Assembly (NCBI GenBank): GCA_002438605.1 | Contig: DJPR01000040.1 | Coordinates: 22,850-86,849 of the forward strand | Length of the DNA: 64,000 nucleotides | DNA from: Ruminococcus sp. UBA6407 | GTDB lineage: Bacteria; Bacillota; Clostridia; Oscillospirales; Ruminococcaceae | Direction of reading: 5' to 3' | Part shown: positions 7,994 through 16,173 of the stretch, one piece after another | How the letters are laid out: every line of letters begins with the position of its first letter | How positions within the stretch are numbered: the first letter of the stretch is position 1 | The notes under the pieces: model-generated | The model's input: only the letters and a program-made list of their open reading frames with translations | Told to the model about the DNA's origin: nothing | Database searches by the model: none | Made by a program: the position numbers and the translations under genes

Positions 7994-9370
7994 TTAATGC
8001 TCCATTTCTCCGCAAAATGAATGTTCTCGTTTTTCTCTGCTGTTTTGCGGAACAGCACTGTTCTGCTGCTGAATCGGCTCACCGAAACAGCAGTCGGAAT
8101 CACTCCCTTTTATTTTAACACAAAAAATCTCATTACGCAAACTTTTTTTACAATTTTCTCTGTCAATTTTTATTAATGTATAATCGAGGGCATGTCCCTG
8201 ATGAAATTCTGTGCAGTTTTCACGCTCAAACAGTACGGAAACCGTTTTGCCGATAAGGGATTTAAGGTATTCTGACTGTTTTTTCTTCATAGCGTCAGTC
8301 ATTTTATGCCAGCGTTCTGTTTTGACTTTTTCAGGAACTTGATTTGCCATTCTGTCAGCCGCAGTTCCCTTTCTGCGTGAATATCGGAAAACGTGTACCT
8401 TGCTGAAACCTGTTTTTTCAGCAAATGCAAGCGACTGTTCAAAGTCCTCGTCTGTTTCATCGGGAAAACCGACCATTATATCGGTAGTGACTGCACATTC
8501 AGGGAATTTTCTTCTTATGCGTGATACAAGGTCAGCATATTCTTCTGCGGTATACTTGCGGTTCATGGCTTTCAGAGTACGGTTGCATCCGCTTTGCAGG
8601 GATAGATGAAACTGCGGACAGAATTTCTTTTCCTTTGCAAGACGTTCCAATTGTTCATCAGACATCATTTCAGGCTCAAGTGAACCAAGCCGCACTCGTT
8701 CTATTCCGTTTATTCCGCAGCATATTTCAACGGCGTCCGCAAGAGTAAGCCCGTATTCCTTGCCGTAAAATGCAAGGTTTATTCCCGAAAGCACGACCTC
8801 CTTAACACCGTTTTCCGCTATTTTTGAAACCTCGTCTTTCAGCAGTTCGGGCGGCTTTGAACGGCATCTTCCTCGGGCAAACGGGATAATGCAGTAACTG
8901 CAGAACTGATTGCAGCCGTCCTGAATTTTAACGAAAGCTCTTGTATTGTCTTTAAATTCAGTACAGGTTATGCATTCGTATTTATCGTCCTTGGTGTATT
9001 CAGAGAGAAGTATGGTACGATTTCTGAAAGCAAAGAAATCGTCAACAAGCTGAACAAGCCTTGAACGCTCCTTTGTACCAATGATTATATCAGCGTCTGT
9101 AACAGCGGAGGCTTCTTCTTTGAATGCCTGAGGATAACAGCCTGTCAGTGCAATAACTGCGTCAGGAAGTGCCGTTCTGATTTTCCTTAAAGCCGTCAGC
9201 ACTCTGTTATCGCCTGAAGATGTGACCGTACAGGAATTTATGACAACAACATCTGCATTTTTATATTCCTTAACGGCTGTATATCCTGAGCTTTCAAATG
9301 CTGATTTCATGCATTCCGTTTCATAATGATTTACTTTGCAGCCAAATGTAAGAAAAAAAACAGTTTTCAT
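7994..9370 (-). CDS. mtaB: tRNA threonylcarbamoyladenosine methylthiotransferase
   Basis: Radical-SAM methylthiotransferase that turns t6A37 into ms2t6A in tRNAs, 458 residues. N-terminal UPF0004 domain has the three cluster cysteines (TFGCKVNHYE, INSCTVT, LTGCYPQ); the radical SAM motif is CNQFCSYC near residue 150; a TRAM domain should follow near residue 370. The phrase TFGCKVNHYETEC is typical of MtaB rather than MiaB or RimO. Start taken at 9370, with AAGGA 8 bases upstream; the frame extension to 9400 lies within a dispersed repeat. Heads a two-gene transcript with purL. Confidence 0.93.
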   Translation of the reverse strand: MKTVFFLTFGCKVNHYETECMKSAFESSGYTAVKEYKNADVVVINSCTVTSSGDNRVLTALRKIRTALPDAVIALTGCYPQAFKEEASAVTDADIIIGTKERSRLVQLVDDFFAFRNRTILLSEYTKDDKYECITCTEFKDNTRAFVKIQDGCNQFCSYCIIPFARGRCRSKPPELLKDEVSKIAENGVKEVVLSGINLAFYGKEYGLTLADAVEICCGINGIERVRLGSLEPEMMSDEQLERLAKEKKFCPQFHLSLQSGCNRTLKAMNRKYTAEEYADLVSRIRRKFPECAVTTDIMVGFPDETDEDFEQSLAFAEKTGFSKVHVFRYSRRKGTAADRMANQVPEKVKTERWHKMTDAMKKKQSEYLKSLIGKTVSVLFERENCTEFHQGHALDYTLIKIDRENCKKSLRNEIFCVKIKGSDSDCCFGEPIQQQNSAVPQNSREKREHSFCGEMEH

Positions 9371-9381
9371 TATTTCAATCC

Positions 9382-9487
9382 TTATGGCAACACCGCACAA
9401 AGCACGTCAAAGGACTTTGCACGATGTTACATTATTTTAATTTGCCTTGGAAAGCACCGCACAAAGATTGTGCGGTATTGCTCTCGG
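9382..9487. repeat. compound dispersed palindrome
   Basis: Two members: GGCAACACCGCACAAAGC with an internal ACGTCAAAGGACTTTGCA segment ending CGATGTTAC, then AAGCACCGCACAAAGATTGTGCGGTATTGCT, a near-perfect short hairpin. They occupy most of the mtaB 5' leader. The rest of the 9371-9704 gap holds a further inverted repeat (ATGCACAA ... TTGTGCAT, 9498-9529) and two back-to-back promoters. Confidence 0.7.
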
Positions 9488-9580
9488 TTTATATATCATG
9501 CACAAAATCAACATATTTATATTGTGCATATACTACAATTATTCGTAGTGAATAAAATCGCTTTTAAAAGGCATACTTTC

Positions 9581-9609
9581 ATTATACTAAATTGCTGAAA
9601 ATAACGCAA
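9581..9609 (-). promoter_or_regulatory. probable mtaB-purL promoter
   Basis: Minus strand TTGCGT, 17 bases, TATAAT. It lies back to back with the plus-strand promoter at 9615-9643, so RNA polymerase binding at the two would compete. Confidence 0.5.
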
Positions 9610-9614
9610 GCCTA

Positions 9615-9643
9615 TTGACTTTAATTCCGTTTAGTGATATTAT
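9615..9643 (+). promoter_or_regulatory. sigma-A promoter for HPr-like gene
   Basis: TTGACT, 17-base spacer, TATTAT, about 60 bases before the start codon. Confidence 0.65.
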
Positions 9644-9704
9644 TTAATTGCAGTAAAAACTGCATCATATTAATAAAAGATAAACATCTCGGGAGGTAAG
9701 AATT

Positions 9705-9935
9705 ATGACTAAAGTAATGGTTTCACTTCAGGCAATCAATGATGTTAAAGAATTTGTAAATATCGTAATGCGTTATGATTTCGATATTGACCTCGTATCA
9801 GGAAGATACGCTGTTGACGCTAAGTCAATTATGGGTATTTTCAGCCTCGACCTTTCAAAGCCGATTGAACTTGATGCTCACACTGATGATGCAGATAAAT
9901 TCTTAAAGGATATTGATAAGTTTATTATTAAGTAA
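9705..9935 (+). CDS. HPr-like protein lacking the phosphohistidine
   Basis: 76-residue HPr-fold protein. The C-terminal half is clearly HPr: VDAKSIMGIFSLDLSKPIEL carries the regulatory serine context (KSIMG) that HPr kinase recognises in true HPr and Crh. The segment that should hold the active His15 (GLHARPA) is replaced by INDVKEF, with about three residues missing, and the protein contains only one His, far away in the sequence (DAHTDD). It cannot relay phosphate in the PTS through His15. A Crh-like regulatory role is possible but unproven. GGGAGG lies 7 bases before ATG; monocistronic. Confidence 0.8.
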   Translation: MTKVMVSLQAINDVKEFVNIVMRYDFDIDLVSGRYAVDAKSIMGIFSLDLSKPIELDAHTDDADKFLKDIDKFIIK

Positions 9936-9985
9936 AAGCAGTAAGCACAAAGTCTTTAGACATTCCTTGTGCGGTATTGCTAAAG
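9936..9985. repeat. dispersed palindrome copy
   Basis: AGCAGTAAGCACAAAG on the left pairs loosely with CTTGTGCGGTATTGCT on the right. Lies directly after the HPr-like gene, before the shared terminator. Confidence 0.55.
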
Positions 9986-10028
9986 AATTTGCAACAGAGC
10001 GTGTCTGACAGATGCATGCTCTGAGTGC

Positions 10029-10066
10029 AAAAAAGGCGGTATGACGTTAAGTCATGCCGCTTTTTT
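10029..10066. terminator. bidirectional terminator
   Basis: GCGGTATGAC / GTCATGCCGC stem (one G-T pair) with a 5-base loop, A-run before and T-run after. Serves the HPr-like gene and the converging DUF4173 gene. Confidence 0.85.
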
Positions 10067-10074
10067 GATATATA

Positions 10075-11601
10075 TCAGGATTCAAGATAGGATTCAAGCA
10101 GGAGAGATGATATATTAAGTCTGCCATATTCACCTTTTCTTGCATTTCTTTCTGCCTCATCTTCTGTAACAACACCGTTTTTCAGTGCAGTAAGAATTGA
10201 ATCGTCAGACATTTCAAGCAGCTCATACTTATCAAGTCTGCTTAAATTTCCTGCATTATATTGCTCGATATTGTACTTTGCAATAATAGAGTCGGGACGT
10301 GAAAAACAGAGAATTGCAAACATAACCGTAAATGCTGCAGTACACCATTGAGAAATATTCATATTCGGTTTGAACTGCTTTATGATGATAAATATAAACA
10401 TAATGCCGCATAAAATCATAAACCAGCTTGTATATACTCTTAATTGAGTAAGACCGTATTCAGAAATGTAAAGCACCATTTTGCTCATTGAAGCGGCTAT
10501 GATAAAAAGTGTAAATCCGCACAAAACAGTGGTGTATATTTTAAGGGCAAGCGGCTTTTTCTGTCCTCCGTTTTTAGCAGTCAGGTTCATAAAGACTATG
10601 ACTCCGAGGTTTATAACTGTTATTACTGCAAGCTCAAAGAAACCTTTTCTTGCGTATTCCGAATAGCTGTAGCCGTCAGGCAGATTTCCGAGAAATGCAG
10701 ACAAAAGATAACTTGTTTGCGAGATTATAAAGATAACATATAAAAAGCATATGGGCGTTACAAACGAATAAATGGCGGCATTTTGTATATTTCTGTAGCT
10801 CTGCATTTTTTCCATGCAAGCCTTTTCGTCAAGGATATTAAGCTCCTTACGGTTTGTATTGGAGTAAATCATTCCAAAGAAATAGCAGCTGCATGGGATT
10901 GCAATGGCAAGCTTGAAAACAATAAATCTGAAATTATACGGAATAATGAATTTTGCAATTTCTGAAAACATCTTTGAAATGTTTTCGTCTGCCGACATGA
11001 GAAGTAACAATACCACAAGGGTAAGCGGAACGGCGGCAATAAGACCCAAAATAATCGGACGCAGTTTGCCTGTATTTTCAGGGTCTGATTTAAATGACTT
11101 CAAAGCTTTTGTTTCAGCGTCAAATTGAGATACAGGATATTCAAAAATCGACTTTTTCAATGCAAACGGCAAAAATCGTTCAAGCTGATTTTTCTGAGCT
11201 GAAACAGAGTAAATAAAGTATGAATTAAGAATAAAAAGGAACACAAGATTTAAGAATTTTATAAATCCGTTGTCGGTTATTGAAAAAACAGTGCTGAAAA
11301 GATAAAGCAAAACGGCAATTTTTTTATTTACTCCTGAAATGCTGAAATTCTTTTTTCTCAGCATTATAATTGACGCTGTGGTTATGCAGATAAAAAGTCC
11401 TGTAGTAATAAATCCTGTCGTATTAAATAAGGCAAAATGTATGAAGCAGTACGTTAAGATAAAGGCAATCAGCGAGAATACTTTTTCACTTTTTGTAAAG
11501 GTAAGCTCCTTCTTTTTTGGGGTTTGGGGTGATTTCACTCCCTGCGGTTCAATTTTGTCCAATTCGATTTCGCTGCTGTTCATTTCGGTTAAATCAGCCA
11601 T
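10075..11601 (-). CDS. DUF4173-type multi-pass membrane protein
   Basis: 508 residues, integral membrane protein of unknown function. A charged N-terminal tail of ~45 residues precedes about ten hydrophobic segments (for example VFSLIAFILTYCFIHFALF and IILGLIAAVPLTLVVLLLL). YSEYARKGFFELAVITVINL is the signature I associate with the DUF4173/DUF4153 family. A soluble C-terminal tail of ~70 residues follows. The start is placed at 11601, GGAGG being 5 bases upstream, rather than 11631, which would overlap the upstream regulator. Lies 11 bases after a Cro-type regulator gene and with it and a DUF2975 gene forms a cassette common in Clostridia. Confidence 0.75.
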   Translation of the reverse strand: MADLTEMNSSEIELDKIEPQGVKSPQTPKKKELTFTKSEKVFSLIAFILTYCFIHFALFNTTGFITTGLFICITTASIIMLRKKNFSISGVNKKIAVLLYLFSTVFSITDNGFIKFLNLVFLFILNSYFIYSVSAQKNQLERFLPFALKKSIFEYPVSQFDAETKALKSFKSDPENTGKLRPIILGLIAAVPLTLVVLLLLMSADENISKMFSEIAKFIIPYNFRFIVFKLAIAIPCSCYFFGMIYSNTNRKELNILDEKACMEKMQSYRNIQNAAIYSFVTPICFLYVIFIISQTSYLLSAFLGNLPDGYSYSEYARKGFFELAVITVINLGVIVFMNLTAKNGGQKKPLALKIYTTVLCGFTLFIIAASMSKMVLYISEYGLTQLRVYTSWFMILCGIMFIFIIIKQFKPNMNISQWCTAAFTVMFAILCFSRPDSIIAKYNIEQYNAGNLSRLDKYELLEMSDDSILTALKNGVVTEDEAERNARKGEYGRLNISSLLLESYLES

Positions 11602-11612
11602 AATTTCCTCCT

Positions 11613-11822
11613 TTACTCCTCGCTTTGCCATTCGAGAATATCACCCGGCTGGCATTCAAGAGTTTCACATATTTTGTCAAGGGTTGAGAACCTCACTGCT
11701 TTTGCCTTGCCTGTTTTTAAGACGGAAAGGTTTGCAGGGGTTATTCCGATTTTTTCTGAAAGCTCATTAGAGGAGATTTTTCTTTTAGCCATCATAACGT
11801 CAAGATTTACAATTATAGGCAT
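11613..11822 (-). CDS. XRE-family helix-turn-helix regulator (YozG-like)
   Basis: 69-residue DNA-binding protein, essentially one XRE/Cro helix-turn-helix domain: MMAKRKISSNELSEKIGIT and ANLSVLKTGKAKAVRFSTL make up helices 2-4, and the tail TLECQPGDILEW is typical of short Firmicute regulators of the YozG type. GGAGGTG stands 7 bases before ATG. It lies between DUF2975 and DUF4173 membrane protein genes and most likely autoregulates this cassette. Confidence 0.88.
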   Translation of the reverse strand: MPIIVNLDVMMAKRKISSNELSEKIGITPANLSVLKTGKAKAVRFSTLDKICETLECQPGDILEWQSEE

Positions 11823-11836
11823 TTAAGCACCTCCAA

Positions 11837-12295
11837 TCAGATTGTGAAGTCATTTTCAGATTTTATTTCCACTGCTTTTTCAAACACATTTTTAAGTACA
11901 CGCATTACCAGACCAAACATAAATGACAGAAATGCTGCAAATAAAAAGATGTATCGCCAAAGTCCGAAAATGAGAAGTGAAACAGATGCAAGCATGAACA
12001 TCCATGAAATTCTCCTCAGACAAGCTGTGTTTTTTGCAACAAAAACCTCATTTTTATTTATGTTTTCCAAAAGAACATATAATGACCTCATGGCAATCAA
12101 GGCAAAAAACTCGCAAATATATATTGATATGCACATTGGAATTACAATTTTGTTTCCTAACAGTCCCTCTCCAACTGAAATATCCTGATACCATTCAGCA
12201 ATAGACGGAATAAAAAAGGTAATCAGAATAATCATGGCAGACATAACAACAGTCAGTATCCTTGATAAAAACAGAGATTTTGTTTTTGTCCACAT
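11837..12295 (-). CDS. DUF2975 membrane protein
   Basis: 152 residues with four hydrophobic segments, starting at residues 10-30, 45-70, 95-115 and 118-138. The stretch FVAKNTACLRRISWMFM between segments two and three is the recognisable DUF2975 core, usually found next to a small XRE regulator as here. AAGGAG lies 8 bases upstream of ATG. First gene of the DUF2975-XRE-DUF4173 operon, with promoter at 12325-12353. Function unknown. Confidence 0.8.
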   Translation of the reverse strand: MWTKTKSLFLSRILTVVMSAMIILITFFIPSIAEWYQDISVGEGLLGNKIVIPMCISIYICEFFALIAMRSLYVLLENINKNEVFVAKNTACLRRISWMFMLASVSLLIFGLWRYIFLFAAFLSFMFGLVMRVLKNVFEKAVEIKSENDFTI

Positions 12296-12324
12296 AAAAA
12301 TGCTCCTTTCTTCATGTTAATATC

Positions 12325-12353
12325 AGTATACTATAATCATTACTAATTGTCAA
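12325..12353 (-). promoter_or_regulatory. sigma-A promoter for DUF2975 operon
   Basis: Perfect TTGACA, 17 bases, TATACT on the minus strand, 30 bases before the start codon. Confidence 0.75.
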
Positions 12354-12452
12354 TAGTTTTTTATCGTTTTTCAATAATTTTTTTCTGTTTATTGATTTTG
12401 ATGTTAAAAATCAGCGTAATATGTGTTCGTCAAAAACCGCCAAAAAATTCGG

Positions 12453-12480
12453 TTGACTTTTCTTGATTGTGTGTTATAAT
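12453..12480 (+). promoter_or_regulatory. sigma-A promoter for alarmone synthetase gene
   Basis: TTGACT, 16-base spacer, TATAAT. The leader between it and 12577 is about 90 bases and shows no clear structure. Confidence 0.7.
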
Positions 12481-12576
12481 TGTAGTACGGACAAGGCAGT
12501 ATGCACAAGACTGCTGAATGTGTTTTGTGCGTTTCCGCCATAAACATTTTACAAGTAAAGGAAAGGAGATAATCGC

Positions 12577-13254
12577 TTGAACGAAAAGGAATTTTATCTT
12601 GAAACAATAAGCAAGATACCAAAGGTCAATAATCAAGAACGTGTGGCAGAGATTTTTTATGACTTTTTACAGCTTCAGCATCTTTATGATTCCGCAATAG
12701 AAATTGTCAAAACTCAGCTTAATATACTTGATAATGAATTCGGAGTCAAGTTTCAAAGAAATCCTATACATAGTATTGAAAGCCGTCTGAAATCACCGCA
12801 GTCGATAATTGAAAAGCTGCAAAAAAAAGGACTTCCCATAACAACCGAAGCAGCAAGAAGAAATTTGCTTGATATGGCGGGAATACGTGTTGTATGCTAT
12901 TATATCGACGATATATATTCGATTGCCGAGCTTTTAAGCTGTCATGATGACTTCGTGACGATAAAAACAAAGGATTATATTTTAAATCCTAAAAAAAGCG
13001 GCTACAGAAGTTATCATATGGTAATAAATGTGCCTGTATATCTTTCAAACTGCAAGCAGTATGCTCCTGTTGAGATTCAGATAAGGACGATTGCTATGGA
13101 CTTCTGGGCCAGTCTGGAGCATCAGCTTAAATATAAAACACAAAATGAAGTATCTGCGGATCTTGCTGCCGAACTGCGTAAATGTGCAGACACAATTGCC
13201 GAAACAGACAGTAAAATGCAGGATATTTTTTTACAGCTAAGTGATATTGAATAG
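12577..13254 (+). CDS. small alarmone synthetase (RelA/SpoT domain only)
   Basis: 225-residue cytosolic (p)ppGpp synthetase of the RelQ/RelP type: it has a synthetase domain but no HD hydrolase, TGS or ACT domain. Recognisable blocks are SIESRLKSPQSIIEKLQKKG (substrate-binding basic face), LLDMAGIRVVCYYIDDIYSI, NPKKSGYRSYHMVI and the acidic core of PVEIQIRTIAMDFWASLEHQ. It starts at TTG, with AAAGGAGA 7 bases upstream. Single gene with its own promoter, converging on pdxT. RelQ is the closer fit by length and C-terminal helix, but RelP cannot be excluded. Confidence 0.88.
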   Translation: MNEKEFYLETISKIPKVNNQERVAEIFYDFLQLQHLYDSAIEIVKTQLNILDNEFGVKFQRNPIHSIESRLKSPQSIIEKLQKKGLPITTEAARRNLLDMAGIRVVCYYIDDIYSIAELLSCHDDFVTIKTKDYILNPKKSGYRSYHMVINVPVYLSNCKQYAPVEIQIRTIAMDFWASLEHQLKYKTQNEVSADLAAELRKCADTIAETDSKMQDIFLQLSDIE

Positions 13255-13262
13255 AAAAGGTA

Positions 13263-13289
13263 AACGCCGCACATATTTTGTGCGGCGTT
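13263..13289. terminator. hairpin between converging genes
   Basis: AACGCCGCACA / TGTGCGGCGTT, a nearly perfect stem. The core CCGCACA/TGTGCGG is shared with the dispersed palindrome family, so this may be a repeat copy used as a terminator. Confidence 0.65.
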
Positions 13290-13294
13290 ATGCG

Positions 13295-13855
13295 TTATAA
13301 GGATAGGAATAATTCGTGTATGCGAAGGTCATCAGTCAGCTCGGGATGAAAAGCCATTCCAAGCTGATTTTTATATTTTACGGCAGTTATTCTTTCATTT
13401 GTTATGTTGAGTATTTCTGCATCATCAGAAAGTACCTCCCGAATATAAGGTGCTCTTATAAAACGCATCGGAAAGTTCTTGATACTGCCGATATTTCCGG
13501 AAGCTGAAAAGCTGCCAAGCTGTCTGCCGTAAGCATTTCTGCATACCGAAACGGGAAGTGAGCCGAAGAATTTATCCTCACCGTTTACAATATTCTGTGC
13601 AAGCAGAATTAAGCCTGCACATGTTCCCAAAACAGGCATTCCGTTTAAGATGCTGTCTTTTATATAATCAAACATTCCAAGCTCTGATATAAGCTTTCTT
13701 TGAACAGTGCTTTCTCCTCCGGGAAGAATTAAACGGTCAATTTTATCAGAAATATCAGACTTGTTTCTGATATACACATAATCCGCCGACAGCCTTTCAA
13801 GACATTCTGCATGTTCACGAAAAGCTCCCTGAACAGCTAAAATTCCTGTAAGCAT
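13295..13855 (-). CDS. pdxT: pyridoxal 5'-phosphate synthase glutaminase subunit
   Basis: Class-I glutaminase that supplies ammonia to PdxS for PLP synthesis, 186 residues. GILAVQGAFREHAECL is the family's start; LPGGESTV and VLGTCAGLILLA carry the oxyanion loop and the nucleophile Cys, and GMAFHPELTDD holds the catalytic His-Glu pair. The ATG overlaps the pdxS stop by one base (TAATG), giving tight translational coupling and equal subunit amounts. Confidence 0.96.
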   Translation of the reverse strand: MLTGILAVQGAFREHAECLERLSADYVYIRNKSDISDKIDRLILPGGESTVQRKLISELGMFDYIKDSILNGMPVLGTCAGLILLAQNIVNGEDKFFGSLPVSVCRNAYGRQLGSFSASGNIGSIKNFPMRFIRAPYIREVLSDDAEILNITNERITAVKYKNQLGMAFHPELTDDLRIHELFLSL

Positions 13856-14730
13856 TATTTGCCCCTTTCAGCCATGAGAACTGCAATTTCCTGCTCGTTG
13901 ATTCCTACCATGGCTTCACCGAGATTTTCAGAAAGCTTTGCAATCATGTCAGGATTATCATAGTTTGTAACTGCTTTTACTATAGCCTCTGCACGCTTTG
14001 CAGGATCGCCTGATTTGAATATTCCTGAACCGACAAATACGCCCTCTGCACCTAACTGCATCATAAGAGCTGCATCAGCAGGTGTAGCAACGCCGCCTGC
14101 TGCAAAGTTTACTACAGGCAGTTTTTTATTGTCATGTACATATTTTACAAGGTCAATTGATACCTGCAAACGCTTTGCTTCTTCAAAAAGCTCATCTTCA
14201 CGTCTTGATGCAAGCTGAGCAATTTCGCTCTGAATTTTACGCATATGTCTTACAGCCTGAATGATGTCGCCCGTTCCCGGTTCGCCCTTTGTACGAATCA
14301 TTGAAGCACCCTCGGAAATTCTCCTTAAAGCTTCGCCAAGGTCCTTGGAGCCGCATACGAACGGTACACGAAATTTTGTTTTGTCGATATGGTAAATATC
14401 ATCGGCAGGGGAGAGAACTTCGCTTTCATCTATGTAGTCTATTTCAATTGCTTCAAGAATCTGTGCTTCTGCAAAGTGACCGATTCTGCACTTTGCCATT
14501 ACAGGAATACTTACAGCATTCTGAATACCCTTAATCATTGCAGGGTCGCTCATTCTGGAAACTCCGCCTGCTGCTCTGATGTCAGCAGGAATACGCTCAA
14601 GGGCCATAACAGCACATGCACCTGCTGCCTCTGCAATTTTTGCCTGTTCAGGTGTGGTTACGTCCATGATAACTCCGCCTTTAAGCATTTGTGCAAGTTC
14701 CTTATTTAATTCATAACGGTCATTTTTCAT
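13855..14730 (-). CDS. pdxS: pyridoxal 5'-phosphate synthase subunit PdxS
   Basis: TIM-barrel synthase that builds PLP from ribose 5-phosphate, glyceraldehyde 3-phosphate and ammonia; 291 residues. [22 protein letters not shown] is near the N-terminus, with the first catalytic Lys in [15 protein letters not shown] and the second region in [11 protein letters not shown]. Start at 14730 with AGGAGG 7 bases upstream. pdxST is divergent from pdxR; the shared 114-base gap carries overlapping promoters and an inverted repeat. Confidence 0.96.
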   Translation of the reverse strand: MKNDRYELNKELAQMLKGGVIMDVTTPEQAKIAEAAGACAVMALERIPADIRAAGGVSRMSDPAMIKGIQNAVSIPVMAKCRIGHFAEAQILEAIEIDYIDESEVLSPADDIYHIDKTKFRVPFVCGSKDLGEALRRISEGASMIRTKGEPGTGDIIQAVRHMRKIQSEIAQLASRREDELFEEAKRLQVSIDLVKYVHDNKKLPVVNFAAGGVATPADAALMMQLGAEGVFVGSGIFKSGDPAKRAEAIVKAVTNYDNPDMIAKLSENLGEAMVGINEQEIAVLMAERGK

Positions 14731-14750
14731 AATAATTCCTCCTGTATTCA

Positions 14751-14780
14751 TTGACAAAAAAGTATATTTATAGTATACTT
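14751..14780 (+). promoter_or_regulatory. pdxR promoter with overlapping inverted repeat
   Basis: TTGACA, 17 bases, TATACT reads toward pdxR. The inverted repeat AAGTATA-N7-TATACTT at 14760-14780 covers the spacer and the -10 box. On the other strand TTCACA (18-base spacer) TATACT could serve pdxST from the same DNA. A PdxR site here would switch both genes. Confidence 0.6.
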
Positions 14781-14844
14781 CAACTGTGAACTTACCGCAA
14801 TATTCAATTTATGCTTTTTTTATAAGTTCAGACGGAGGAAAAGT

Positions 14845-16155
14845 ATGCTTACTTATGATTTTGATAAGACCAGTTCTGAACCTGTATATGTTCAGATTTA
14901 TAAGAAAATAAAAAATGATATAGAGCTTGGAGTTATTAAGCCTGATGAAAAACTGCCGTCAAAAAGGGCTTTTTCAGCACATTTGGGTTTGAGCGTCATA
15001 ACAATTGAAAGTGCATATAATCAGCTGATTGCTGAGGGATATATAAGGTCAGTTTCAAAAAAAGGATATTTTGCTGAGGCTGTTGAAAGATCAAATCTGC
15101 CTGTTAATCCTGAAAAGGCGGCATCTGAAAGTGAAAATGTGGCAGAAGAAAATAATGAAAATCAGATGTTTCCGTTTGCAATATGGGCAAAGCTTATTCG
15201 TGAGGAGCTTTCTTCAAATCAGGATAAGCTCCTGACAAAGCCGCCGTTCGAGGGCGTTTGGGAGCTTAGAAAAGCAATATCAGACCACTTGAACAGCTTT
15301 CGCAGCATAAATGCATCTCCGGACCAGATAATTATTGGTGCAGGTACGGAGTATCTTTATATGCTGATAAATCTGCTGTTCGGAAACAATTATATTTTTG
15401 CTGTTGAAGACCCGGGTTACTCAAAAATAGCTGATATCTACTCAAATTATAATATAAAGTGTGAAAGAATACCGGTTCAGGAGGACGGAATTGACGTTGA
15501 TTATCTGCGTAAAATCAAGGCTGATGTAATTCATATTTCACCGTCACATCATTTTCCTACCGGAGTCATTACTTCAATCGGAAAGAGATACTCTCTGCTT
15601 GAATGGGCATCACAGTCACCTGACCGATACATAATAGAGGACGATTATGACAGCGAATTCAGACTTTCAGGCAAACCTGTTCCGTCACTTTACAGTATTG
15701 ATGTTATGGATAAGGTCATTTACATGAATACGTTCAGCAAGAGTCTTTCGTCAACAATAAGGATAAGCTATATGGTTCTTCCCATGACCATTTTAAAGAA
15801 ATTCAAGGAAAAGCTGGGCTTCTATTCATGTGCTGTATCAGCCTTTGAGCAATATACGCTTGCAAGATTTATCAGCGAGGGTTATTTTGAAAAGCACATA
15901 AACAGAATGAGGTCGCATTATAAAAAGTGCAGAAACAGTTTGTTTGAGTCCATGAAAAAGTATGAGATTTTCAATGGCTCAGTAATATCTGGTGAAAATT
16001 CGGGACTTCACTGTGTTGTAAGGTTTGATACGGAATTAACTGACGAGGAGCTGCTGAACCGTATTACCGAACTTGGCTTTAAAGCCTCACTTATGAAAAA
16101 GTATTATTTCGGCAAACAGGAACAGCAGCTCCATACTCTTATTTTCTTTTATTAA
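14845..16155 (+). CDS. pdxR: MocR-type transcriptional regulator of PLP synthesis
   Basis: 436 residues. Residues 1-75 are a GntR winged helix (PVYVQIYKKIKNDIELGVI, LPSKRAFSAHLGLS); residues 105-436 are a fold-type-I aminotransferase-like domain with DDYDSEF and the PLP lysine in MNTFSKSLSST. Known MocR/PdxR proteins sense PLP and activate pdxST; divergence from pdxST here supports the same job. GGAGG lies 6 bases before ATG. It ends 18 bases from thiC, which converges on it; no strong terminator is visible between them. Confidence 0.92.
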   Translation: MLTYDFDKTSSEPVYVQIYKKIKNDIELGVIKPDEKLPSKRAFSAHLGLSVITIESAYNQLIAEGYIRSVSKKGYFAEAVERSNLPVNPEKAASESENVAEENNENQMFPFAIWAKLIREELSSNQDKLLTKPPFEGVWELRKAISDHLNSFRSINASPDQIIIGAGTEYLYMLINLLFGNNYIFAVEDPGYSKIADIYSNYNIKCERIPVQEDGIDVDYLRKIKADVIHISPSHHFPTGVITSIGKRYSLLEWASQSPDRYIIEDDYDSEFRLSGKPVPSLYSIDVMDKVIYMNTFSKSLSSTIRISYMVLPMTILKKFKEKLGFYSCAVSAFEQYTLARFISEGYFEKHINRMRSHYKKCRNSLFESMKKYEIFNGSVISGENSGLHCVVRFDTELTDEELLNRITELGFKASLMKKYYFGKQEQQLHTLIFFY

Positions 16156-16173
16156 GTTGTTAATGAATTGCTT

